DNA of 64,000 nucleotides from Diplodia intermedia (taxonomy: Eukaryota > Ascomycota > Dothideomycetes > Botryosphaeriales > Botryosphaeriaceae), in NCBI GenBank assembly GCA_021495925.1, contig JAKEKT010000043.1, forward strand, positions 219,629 through 283,628. The letters run 5' to 3'. A program made the translations under genes and the position numbers. Shown one piece after another: positions 55,207 through 64,000 of the stretch (position 1 is its first letter; each line of letters starts with the position of its first letter). The notes under the pieces were generated by a model. That model was not told the origin of the DNA. It worked only from the letters and a program-made list of their open reading frames with translations, and made no database searches.

Positions 55207-55815
55207 TTTTAGCAATATGTGATACCCCGCCTAGTTTCACTTCCGGCCACCCAACGGTGCCTTACAATTTGAGGAGATTGAAGGAGAACCTCTGGTTTAT
55301 TGTTTCAACATGCGTTAGGCTAGCAGTGAGAACTGAATCCGACGCAAATAGTGCGACAGGAAAGGAGAAACCTTCCCTTGCGAAATAGTAAGAGCCACTG
55401 AATACAGCCAAGTCACAAGGTGAATGCCTCACGAAGCGCTCCATCCACGCTGGTTTCGCAGACAGGACCTTGAAACAACGGCGACCGAGTAATGTGAGAT
55501 TGACTTCAGCTAACGAGGTCAACCGAGATGAGAAGCGCCGGTGAGGCAACAACCCAGGGCTCGCCGTCCTACACTTGATCAACGATACCATGCAGAACAG
55601 CTTTGTAGCTTCGTCGAATCCACCAGCAGGAGACGAGAGTCAAAGCTGGAGTGCAGCACTTCAATTTTGCCCTAGGCGTTTCAACACCACGCCTTGTGCC
55701 ATGGCCGCATGCGGGGAACGAGACGGATTTTATACTTTATATTGGTATCAAACATTTTCGAATTCCACCAACAGCCACTCCAACTACTCAGCTGGACTCA
55801 AGGGGTTACAACAAC
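55207..55815. other. Intergenic region upstream of tRNA-Asn
   Basis: About 600 bases, roughly balanced in composition, with no coding frame I can support. Frames on the + strand near 55575-55838 run into the tRNA and have no domain. Confidence 0.4.
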
Positions 55816-55928
55816 TCCTCCGTGGCGCAATTGGCTAGCGCGTCTGACTGTTATATGGTCTCGAAGCCGTCCAGGTACTCGAAATCGGTGCAATCAGGAG
55901 GTTGACAGTTCAAGCCTGTCCGGGGGAG
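55816..55928 (+). tRNA. tRNA-Asn(GUU) with a 39-nt intron
   Basis: Nuclear tRNA read from its cloverleaf. Acceptor strand TCCTCCG (55816-55822) pairs with CGGGGGA (55921-55927), with one T-G wobble at position 4-69 and none mismatched. TG follows, then D stem GCGC/GCGC with loop AATTGGCTA, and anticodon stem TCTGA (55843-55847) with TCAGG (55894-55898). The loop C-T-G-T-T-A...A has anticodon GTT at 55850-55852. The intron, 55854-55892, sits in the canonical position, one base 3' of the anticodon. Variable loop AGGTT; T stem GACAG/CTGTC with loop TTCAAGC. Discriminator G at 55928 fits tRNA-Asn. The A box (TGGCGCAATTGG) and B box (AGTTCAAGCC) are internal pol III promoters. CCA is not encoded, as expected. 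Mature length is 74 nt. Confidence 0.95.
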
Positions 55929-55934
55929 CTTTCC

Positions 55935-55938
55935 TTTT
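55935..55938 (+). terminator. RNA polymerase III terminator
   Basis: TTTT run seven bases after the tRNA-Asn discriminator base, the usual pol III stop signal. Only four T, so some read-through is possible. Confidence 0.7.
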
Positions 55939-57674
55939 GCCAACTGGGCTGGCTTTTTGGCATTTGCATGGTTCTGTTTTGCGCTGAGACGCTGTGGGCT
56001 GCGTGAGGGAAGAGTTTTCAGGGATGTGGGTCGGCCCATGTCGGAGAAATCGCGGGTGTGAGAGGGCAGAGACGGATCTGCAAATGAGAGGGAGCGCAAG
56101 GAAACGGGAAGTTAAGCGAGGGCGATGCTTTCTGATGGCGCTCTGGGGAAGTGTCGTGGAGAGCAGATCAGACTGGCAATGATGGACCCGGATTGCTGAG
56201 ATCTCCCGTTCGTTGTCTTTTCAGGCGCACTGGGCGACACTAGTGCGAGTCAGCGCGATTCCGCAAATCTTAAGAGCCTGGAACTCGCACTACCAACTGC
56301 CCAGTTTTGACTCGGCAGCCTGCCTCTACCACAAGCATCCTGCTACGCTTCTGCCGAGGCACCGGTTTTCAGGGTCGAAGACCAGGATATGCAGATTCTG
56401 GTTAAGCTTTGCGAGCTGGTGGTGAACGTGGCGAGGAGTGGAGCCTACCTAATCTCTCCCGCATCCCTATCCGCATTCAGATCCAGATCATTGATCAGCT
56501 CGGCCCTGTCGCACATCAATCCGGACCAACAAGCATACCGCTCCAAGGACCTGGCCTAGCCGGTTCAGGCCCCACGCCGGATATGTGGATGCCTGCGGAT
56601 TGGCTGGAGTGCCTCCGACCGAGGAGTCTGCAAGCCTTCTAGATTGAAACGCCTCAGCTCGTACGATGTGGCTGCCAGGCAGAGCGTAGTTCAGGCAGCC
56701 AAGGGAGAGCATCTCGTGTTGGAAGGAGTGAGGCAAGCATACATCAGCATCGCATTTGCCATTGGCTTACTCGCGCATTCCCGCGTCGCTCCTTTTCAAC
56801 TCCTATTCCTCGACATCTTCAAGCCAGAAATTCGATCTGCCTGAACCCAATCTTGCAGCCGTGCGGTTATCGCTTGCGTCGGGTCAAGCCGGCAAAAGCA
56901 AGATGCGGCTCCGCTGCAGGATCAGCCGCTCTGGGCGCAGGGAAGATCGTCAGCGGGGACCGTGGTGATGCGCGCCCTACCGGAGTGGCGTCCGGCGCAA
57001 CAGCCTGCGTGCGTAGTAGTGCGTCTCTGCTTGTGGCTTGCTGGCTGGCTTTCTGGGCCCAGACACGTTTTCTACACACGCCACCTGCCTGGCTCCCCGC
57101 CGCCTCTACCGTTTGATTCTTCCCGCGTGCAGGTCTATGATCCAGAAAGGACCTGTGTCGACAATATGTTGCTAACCAGGCACTGCTGAAGGTCTATTTC
57201 CTGATTTGTGGGGACATGCTATGACCGTTGCGCATGCTTTGGACTAAAACCTAGCGCCCGTTCTAACGCAGGAACACAAGCAAGTGCCGCTGCCGCAGCT
57301 ACGCCACGTGGATGAGTCGTGGTGAACCAAATGAATGACCCTCGGCTGATCCCAGCTGTTTCGCCCGGGCTTCATCAGTAGGCTTACCCTGGCAGGGCCT
57401 GATAGGGATCGTGGCTTGGATGACGGGGACAAGGTGCACGGCTTGCGAAAACATGGCTTGCTAGTAAGTAGAACCCGTATCCGCTTGACCGGCCTGGCGT
57501 GGCCGCCTGGCGTGGCCGAATTGCGTGAGACGCTGGCCGCGGCTCACCATGCTTGCCCCTCTTTTGCTGGCTGCTCTCGCTGCAGATACATATCCTGCGG
57601 CCCCGGCCCGCCTGATCAATGCTGTTGCCCCGGACCTTGTTGAACTTTTTTCATTCTTTCTTTGCGTCTAACCA
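55939..57674. other. Intergenic region, 1.7 kb
   Basis: Between the tRNA gene and the rhodopsin-fold gene. No coding frame with a domain. The last 60 bases before the ATG at 57675 are T/C-rich (TTTTTTCATTCTTTCTTTGC), a pyrimidine tract typical of fungal leader or promoter regions. Confidence 0.45.
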
Positions 57675-59238
57675 ATGGCACTCACTCCTACGGGTCCGGG
57701 GCTTGTGCTCGAGTTTGTGTCCATTGTTCTGCTTACCTTGTCATGGGTCGTCGTCGTTGCTCGAGTGATTGTGCGGAAGGGCATGAAAGCGTTTGGTCTG
57801 GATGACTGGATGATGGTGTCGGGGCTTGTCAGTGTTTCCCGGAGCCCGCAAGCGTCTCTTTGCTCTCACTGACCGTTGACAGATCCTATACACACTGGCT
57901 TGCCAGGCCACCATCACAGCAGCCTACAACGGCGTTGGCGCGCACAAGCATCGCATCAATAGTTACCAAGACAAGGAGGGCCGCAAGGTATGGTCGACCC
58001 CATCTTTCCGCACGAGAGGTGCATGCTGACCACAACACCTCGCAGTGGTTCATGTTCTTCCAGATCTGGTACATTGCCTCGACGGTGCCCATCAAGTCTG
58101 CCATTTGCATCGCCCTCTTGCGCATCACCCAGCAGCGCAAATACCGCTACTCGCTCTGGGGCATCATACTCTTGAGTTCCATCGGCGCCATCACCACCAT
58201 CATCACCGTGCTGGCCCAATGCCAGCCCATCGCCGCGACCTGGGACAAGAGCATCGGCTCGTGCATCGACACCAGGGTCATCACCGGCTCGTCCTACTTC
58301 CTCTCCGCCTGCTCCATCGTCACCGACTGGTCGTGCGCCATCCTCCCCGCCTTCATCCTGTGGAACGTCCAGCTGCGCTTCCGCATCAAGGCGTCCGTCG
58401 TCGTCATCCTGGCCTTGGGTGTCGTGTAAGTTTCCCTCCCTCTCCCCCCCCCTCCCGACGCGCCGGAACCATCCCACATCCACACCAGCGAGGCCACCAC
58501 GCCACCCCCCCCACCCTTCCCTCCAACCAGCAACGCCTCCCACATCGACCCAGCTAACCAAACCCCCCAACCCGCAGCGCCTCCACCGCCACCCTCGTCC
58601 GCCTCCGCTACCTCCTCAACTACAACAGCCCGGACGACTACCTCTACGGCCTCGCCAACATCGCCGTCTGGTCGATAATCGAATCCGGCATCGGCCTGAT
58701 CGCCGGCTCGCTCCCCGCGCTGCGCCCACTGCTCCGCTACCTCCCCTTCATCTGCTTCGGGTCGTCCCTCTCCAACAGCGGGCCCAGCAAGGACGCCACG
58801 AGAACCGCCACCGCCACCGCGTCCACGTCCAGACACACCCGCTCTCGACGGCTCGACAATTTCCGCATGTCCGCGAACAGCGTCGCCGGCGGCGGCGGCG
58901 CGGGGGGGAAAGGTGGCGGGGTAGGTGGCGGCGGGGAGAGGTTCCAGACTGCGTGCGAGGCGGGCAAGCGCAATTGGGAGGAGCTGTCGGATGATGGCGA
59001 GAGCAGCCAGAAGTACATCCTGAAGGAGAGCCACGTCACCGTCACCTCGGACGACGCGGGCGGCGGCGGCGGCGGCGTAGGCGTCGAGCAGTTGGAGCTG
59101 GACGACTTCGATCGCGAGCATTTGAGGAGGCATCCCGGTCGCGATGATGAAAGGGATTTGGAGGGGTTGGGGTTGGCGTTTGGGCATCCGTCGCCCGTGA
59201 GGGCGGATGGGGAGGGGGCGTTTGGGGGGAGGCGGTGA
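57675..59238 (+). CDS. Rhodopsin-fold (PTH11/SAT4-like) integral membrane protein
   Basis: Seven-helix membrane protein of the fungal rhodopsin-domain family, the group that includes the transmembrane part of PTH11-type receptors. 432 aa from four exons (57675-57827, 57883-57987, 58046-58425, 58578-59238), with the reading frame intact throughout. No CFEM domain precedes the helices: the protein begins directly at helix 1 (GLVLEFVSIVLLTLSWVVVV). Family landmarks: RVIVRKGMKAFGLDDWMMV, the second/third-helix region with WFMFFQIWYIASTVPIKSAI and LLRITQQRKYRYSLW, CQPIAATWDKSIGSCID (extracellular loop Cys pair), then TDWSCAILPAFILWNVQL and LLNYNSPDDYLYGLANIAVW with SIIESGIGLIAGSLPALRPL. The cytosolic tail (about 290-432) is long, Gly/Ser/Asp-rich and disordered. 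The ligand is unknown. It could be a receptor or a transporter-like protein. Confidence 0.92.
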
Positions 59239-60087
59239 GGTGGGGTGTTGGGCTTGGGCTTGGTCTTTTTTTTTTTTTTTTTTGGTGTGGGAGAGGGATT
59301 TTGTGGTGGAGCGATGGATGGGGTGGGATGGGATGTTGTAGGTGTTGAGTGGCATGGCTGGTTGGCGTTTTTGGGGCCTTGTGGCGGGAAAGTGGGAGGC
59401 TATTAGTACAGCCCACGGCGTTGGACACTTTTAAAATATTGTAAACTTATGAATCAGAGGGTCGTATGTTGAAGCATCGCTCGATACAGTCGAGGCGTTT
59501 TTAAAGTTTCGTGAAGCTGTCGTTCGTCCAATTTTTCAAGCTTTGTGAACCTGTCGTTTGTCCTCTTAAAGCCAGCCCCAACTCCTTCCCGAGGCTGTTG
59601 GTCTTCGAGCAGGGGTAGAATAAAGGGGTTGGTGTTGCGGGATGCGGCATGGGAAGTTTTTTGATCTACAACTTCTCGAGTCGTCCTCACGTTCGTAAGA
59701 AGTTACAGCCGTTCTGGGATCCAGGGTCAACCGAAATGCTATGGGTCTATATTCGCCGGTCAAGTGAGGGCCAAGAGAGACTTTGTTTTGCCATGAAGAC
59801 GGACTCATACATCCACTCCGTTGACTTGAAGCCAAGACGTGTTCTTGCATACCAGGCCCCAAGCGAAGAGGTCCCTGGCCAGATCAATCATTTCCAAGAC
59901 ACGTATCGTGTGCAAAATGGGAACCAGCGTGTATTGGGTGTTGGAATCGGCATTTCCCTGATGCTGCTTTTGAAACAATGTCAAATTGCTTCCGGATAAT
60001 GTTCGAACGGAACATCCCGCGACCAACAGCTGAAAATCGGATTGATCTGCTTAACAGCCAAGCTGCCTGCACCTTACTTACGTTGGT

Positions 60088-60160
60088 AGTTGAAGTCTAG
60101 GCCTATGTGCCTTTGTGTAACCTCTCGAAAGGTTTACATCTCCAGATGTTTGCTTCAACT
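60088..60160 (+). repeat. 73-base element with inverted ends, copy 1
   Basis: Begins AGTTGAAG and ends CTTCAACT, a perfect 8-base terminal inverted repeat. Both this copy and copy 2 are 73 bases long. They share the ends, a TTGTGTA block at the same offset and a similar 5' flank (TTACGT[T/G]GGT). The interior is diverged, with many differences being transitions. Confidence 0.7.
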
Positions 60161-60344
60161 TTTTATGTAGGAGCACATGATATGATGTCTTCCGCGGGAC
60201 ACGGACCACAACCACTACTTTGCGGTCCAGTTCAAGGGTCCGAGGCCATTTCGGTGGCACAATCGGCGCCTTCGTGTCAACGGAACTTGAAAGAAACACC
60301 TACAGGCCACAAAAGAAAAGTCTTGGGCCCAACTTTACGTGGGT

Positions 60345-60417
60345 AGTTGAAGCCGGCGTCTGCATGCTCTTGTGTAGGACCTGAATCCACACCTACGTCT
60401 GGACATGTGCTTCAACT
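60345..60417 (+). repeat. 73-base element with inverted ends, copy 2
   Basis: Same length, orientation and 8-base inverted ends as the element at 60088-60160, 257 bases downstream. A TAGGAGC...CATATG-like sequence also follows both copies, so the similarity probably extends past the inverted ends. A diverged small transposable element (MITE-like) or a duplicated hairpin is possible. Confidence 0.7.
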
Positions 60418-61916
60418 AGGAGCTGAAGAGCTCATATGCTTTTGAAGCAGAGTTGAGAAGGGTAAATGTTGTTTTTCAACAACAGATGGTGAAGCCTTGC
60501 TGTGGAATCCGTGCAATGGCATGATGCCTGAGGGGTTGCTTGAGACTCGAAGCTGCTAAATTTTGTCCGCAGATTGTGGACTGATTGAGCATGAGGAAGG
60601 TGTCGAAAAGCGAGTTCAGTCGGCTGGCATTACGTCCGAGTTTTGGAGGGGAGATGAGGTAAGAGTGCGGAGAAGAGAACCCATATCGACGATGGCCAAG
60701 GAGACATGAATATAGAGGGAAGGAGGTCAATGGAAGAGTGGAGTGAAAAGGAGGAGAGTCAAGTCAATCGAGTAGTAGGGAAAAGTGGACGTGCAGTGGC
60801 ATGTCGATTAAAGCGAGTCCAGCCGTCGGAGAGGGCCGACGACGTTGAGATTCAGCGGAGACTAGCGAGATAAATTGCCGCCCCCTCATGGTTGCGTGGC
60901 AGCGATCCCCGAGGAGTGGGATCCTGGCGGTGAAAGGCGTCGACCCCCCAGACGCTAAGGTACACTTACATCAGAAACCCCGCAAAGTCGAGACGGATCG
61001 CAGCCAACGGAAGCGCACGTGTGGTCCAGGCACCGGCTTTAGAAGGAGATGCTGATGTTCCCCTGACTTGTCGGCCACATGAGAAGGGGGACGGGACGGG
61101 TATCGGCGGCCTAACGCAGTGAAGCTCTGATGGTCAACGTCAGCTGAGACGCTGGATGCACAGGTACCTGGGACGCATGGACGGCAGCGGGGACGCGGGA
61201 GGCGGGGACGACTATCGTAATGAAATGGTGGTGGTTGGCCATGTGGTCGCCGACGAGGGCTGGTCCCCGGCTGGTCGGCGATCCGGCCCTGGAGGAATGG
61301 ACGTCTCATGCAGGGATAGGCAATCTAAGGAGCATCCAAGGAGAGACGGGCCCGTATCAGAGCAGGTGATATGCTGCAGGAAGCTTCACGAGAGGTGACG
61401 CAAGGAAGGTAGCGTGCGGCGGGGTTGAGACAAGCTGGGAGATAGTCGAAGCCGTCACATGTAGGCCAACGCGTGGACATCATGACGCCTCGGATTGCCA
61501 TTGGAGCATTGAACATCAGCATGAGGCGTTCGTGGAGAGAGGTGCCGGTGCTGGGTGGGCTGGACTGTGGACTCATGGACTTGGATTGACCGGTCGGGCA
61601 GGCGTACGTAGACAGGGTGTTTCGAAATGGCCCTGAGCATCGTCGCATGGGGAAACAGGGCGTCCCACAGGTCGGCAGACTGAATGCTGAGGTGCAGCTG
61701 GTGCTCTTATCGGGCATGTTGACGACGGGGAACACAGCGAATGGGAGCGCAGGGACCAGCGGGCGGCGCGGGCAGGGCTAGCTCTGAGGTAGCACGCAAC
61801 AGCTCGGGGAAATCACAACTTTCTCCTCACGCGCGTCTCTGCCGCAGCTCCTGTGCGCGCATCCTCTGCACTGTCTCACGCCCAAGATAACGCCCCCTGG
61901 CACCGAGGTTGCAGCC

Positions 61917-63403
61917 ATGGCCGTCGCCGACCTGCTCCTTCATAAGGCGCTGCGGCGCGCGCCCGGCAGAGCCTATTTCGCCATTGCCTGCCGCAATAGC
62001 ACCATGTACTACTCGTCCTCATCCAGTCAGAGAAATTGCGCCGCCGTGGTTGTGGGCGGCGGCCCTGCCGGCATCACGGTGCTCGGCAATCTGCTCGAGC
62101 AGCAGGACAAGCTGCCCGCCCAGCGCCTGCTCTGGGTCGACCCGCACTTCCGCGCCGGCCGTGTCAACGCCCGCTACAGAGAGGTCCCCAGGTAGTTCCT
62201 GCCCCGTCCCAGTCCTGTCCTGCTACCCCAGCTCGAGTACCACTGACACTCCCAGCAACACGGCCGTCAAGCTGTTCCTCGCGTGGGCCGAAGCCACCAC
62301 CCCGCTGCGCCAGATCGTCGAGAAGACGCCCCAGCCCAATGCCGCCACCGCTCTCCGCGAGCTGCCCCAGGACACGGGCTGCGAGCTCAGCAAGGCCGCC
62401 GACCTGTGCCTGATGCTCACCGACGGCCTGACCCGCCACGACCATGTGCAGCCGCAGATGGGCAAGGTCACCCAGGCCGTCTTCGACAAGGTGCGCGCCC
62501 ACGCCCGCCCCGCCACGCGTAGCTAACACACGACAGCAAACCAAGCACTGGACCGTCTCGCTCGACGACGCCGCCCCCGTCGTCACCCCCAACGTCGTGC
62601 TCTGCACCGGCAGCAGCCCCGTCACCCAGCCGCTGCCCATCTTCGACCAGCTGCAGGACCTGCGCCTGCGCTCGCTGCACCTCGACACGGCCCTGACGCC
62701 GACCATCCTGGCCAAAACCTTCGACCCGGAGGCCCCCGCCACCGTGGCCGTCGTCGGCGCCTCGCACTCGGCCATCCTGGTGCTGCGCAACCTGTACAAC
62801 CTCGCGAGCAGCTCGCACCCCAACCTGCGCGTCAAGTGGTTCACCCGCAACAAGCTGCGCTACGCCGAGTACATGGACGGCTGGATCCTGCGCGACAACA
62901 CGGGCCTGAAGGGCGAGGCCGCCCAGTGGGCCCGCGCCAACCTCGAGGACGCCGCGTTCGCCCAGTCCCCCGTCAGCCAATACGTCACGCAGGTGTGGAC
63001 CGCGCCCGGCGACGACGACGCCGCGTACAGGCGCGAGCTGCCCGGCTGCTCGCACGTCGTCCAGGCCGTCGGCTACAAGCGCGACCCCCTCCCCCACCTG
63101 GCCGTCACCGAGGGCGGCGGCGCCCCCGCCGAGCCGTTGGACGTCATCTACGACAACCTGACCGGCCGCTTCGTCCGGAGCGTCCCTGCCGGCAGCGCGG
63201 CGACGAGCATGTCGTCGACGGCGTCGGGGGAGCAGCCTGCGGGCGGGGATGAGAAGGAGTTCGTGCCGGGCCTCTTCGGCGCCGGCATCGCTTTCCCCGA
63301 ACGCGTCACGGATCCGTATGGGAATGTCGAATACGCCGTTGGTTTCTTCAAGTTCATGAAGTTCGCCCGGAGGGTCGTGCCGGAGTGGGTGACGAGGACA
63401 TGA
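61917..63403 (+). CDS. FAD-dependent pyridine nucleotide oxidoreductase-like protein
   Basis: Flavoprotein with two dinucleotide-binding folds, 458 aa. Three exons (61917-62191, 62256-62490, 62537-63403), introns of 64 and 46 nt (the second with a GCTAACACA branch site). The first 40 residues are basic and Ala/Ser-rich, possibly a mitochondrial leader. The FAD motif is VVVGGGPAGITVLGNLL (about 44-60). A second Rossmann motif VAVVGASHSAILVLRNL (about 240-256) has Ser in place of the usual second Gly pair. The region between holds VVLCTGSSPVTQPLP, an ATG-like motif of N-hydroxylating or disulfide-type flavoproteins. FGAGIAFPERVTDPYGNVEY near the C terminus closes the FAD site. The fold resembles lysine/ornithine monooxygenase- or thioredoxin-reductase-like proteins, but the redox Cys pair (CxxC) is absent and the substrate is unknown. 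Almost all third positions are G or C. Confidence 0.85.
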
Positions 63404-64000
63404 GAGAGAGAGAGGGTTGGGAGAGACGTGGAGTAAAGAGTAGGGATCTCGAAACGCCGCCAGGGTTCAGGGGTCACGGCTGTCTTGGCCGGGAATGTCC
63501 TTGGAAAAGACCCGCGTCGCAACGCCGACTAGTCGTGCCGTAGACAGCATTGAGCTGTTGTGCGTTCGTGAGGCTTTCAACGCCACCACGAAGAGCGCGC
63601 GGAGCCCTCTGTTTCGCTTGTAAAGGATGGCATCAGTGAGCGTTCAGAAATGACGTCACTGGCTCTCAGTGTGGGGAGCAGATGTTGTCATGTTTAGCGG
63701 TGAGTTTTCCTCCCGTTGGAGAACAGACGAATTAGATCTAGACGCTTTAGATATCGTATTTCAGAGCAGAGAGATACCACACAATCGAGACGATTGCTTA
63801 ACATCCCCACCAGCTGGTCCTTCTCCACGTGGCTACCATGTCGTTGCGCGGACAGAACGGCGACATTGCCCAGCGCGTAGCATATTGCGTCTTGTCCCCG
63901 CTCAGTCCCGCCCATCCAGTTCCCCACACCACCGACTTCTCGACACCATACCCGCATCCGCATCCGCCCCCAACAGCCCCAGCATGGGGCTGTAGCCTCT
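63404..64000. other. Right-edge region
   Basis: No gene recognised. A short GA repeat (63402-63414) follows the oxidoreductase stop. Frames near 63669-63995 have no domain. The window may end upstream of a further gene. Confidence 0.45.

Larger units (their letters stand above)
59239..61916. other. Gene-poor 2.7 kb stretch with a repeat pair
   Basis: An 18-base T run lies at 59266-59283, 28 bases after the rhodopsin-gene stop. A plus-strand ATG at 59649 opens 116 codons (MGSFLIYNFSSRPHVRKKLQ...) with no recognisable domain and no supporting splice sites. I leave it uncalled. Two 73-base elements with inverted ends lie at 60088-60160 and 60345-60417. The remainder, 60.4-61.9 kb, has only short motif-free frames and includes the promoter of the FAD oxidoreductase. 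Confidence 0.4.

Noticed and set aside
59649..59999. 116-codon ORF starting MGSFLIYNF
   Set aside because: ATG present but no domain, no splice support, and composition unlike the genes around it.

Overview
This window is nuclear DNA from a filamentous ascomycete (Pezizomycotina). The genes carry short 5' GT...AG introns, mostly about 45-130 nt, several with a CTAAC/CTGAC-like branch site. The gene content is typically fungal: a Zn2Cys6 regulator, a HET-domain gene, a nucleoside-phosphorylase NLR, a LaeA-like methyltransferase, a PTH11/rhodopsin-fold receptor, GH10 xylanase and S10 carboxypeptidase. A Dothideomycete is my best guess, but that is inference from overall character only. There are no prokaryotic operons, CRISPR arrays or rRNA genes. 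Exon coordinates were read by eye: each model keeps frame and joins conserved motifs, but none was tested against transcripts.

Layout. 1-2.9 kb: no gene seen. 2.9-4.05 kb (-): secreted GH10 xylanase. 6.0-9.8 kb (+): one three-exon NLR (PNP-NACHT-ankyrin) with an acidic minisatellite tail. 10.1-11.3 kb (+): LaeA-like methyltransferase. 14.5-16.4 kb (-): secreted histidine acid phosphatase. 17.1-17.6 kb (-): small unknown gene. 17.7-19.7 kb (-): AIM9/APH-like protein that lacks its catalytic loop. 20.2-21.1 kb (+): Mpv17/PMP22 protein. 21.9-22.4 kb (+): small four-helix membrane protein. 23.8-24.1 kb (+): small membrane/coiled-coil protein. 25.6-27.6 kb (+): secreted serine carboxypeptidase. 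29.2-30.1 kb (-): short-chain dehydrogenase with a hidden intron and no catalytic Ser. 31.3-33.8 kb (+): HET-domain gene broken by one in-frame stop. 34.1-35.7 kb (-): Dal5/TNA1-type transporter. 41.1-43.7 kb (-): Zn2Cys6 regulator standing alone between gene-poor stretches of 5.3 and 6.8 kb. 50.5-53.0 kb (+): very-long-chain acyl-CoA synthetase/fatty-acid transporter. 53.3-54.5 kb (-): cytochrome b5-like heme-binding membrane protein, divergent from a small unknown gene (54.8-55.15 kb, +). 55.8 kb (+): intron-containing tRNA-Asn(GUU). 57.7-59.2 kb (+): rhodopsin-fold membrane protein. 61.9-63.4 kb (+): FAD-dependent oxidoreductase.

How the genes fit together. I see no secondary-metabolite cluster (no PKS, NRPS or terpene synthase). 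Three secreted hydrolases (xylanase, acid phosphatase, carboxypeptidase) point to saprotrophic or plant-associated feeding. The most interesting content is allorecognition/innate-immunity type: the NLR at 6-9.8 kb and the HET-domain gene at 31.3-33.8 kb. Both look visibly less G/C-rich at third codon positions than the metabolic genes. The HET copy appears to be a null allele. The NLR's two splice donors each begin with an in-frame stop, so intron retention would give PNP-only or PNP-NACHT-only proteins.
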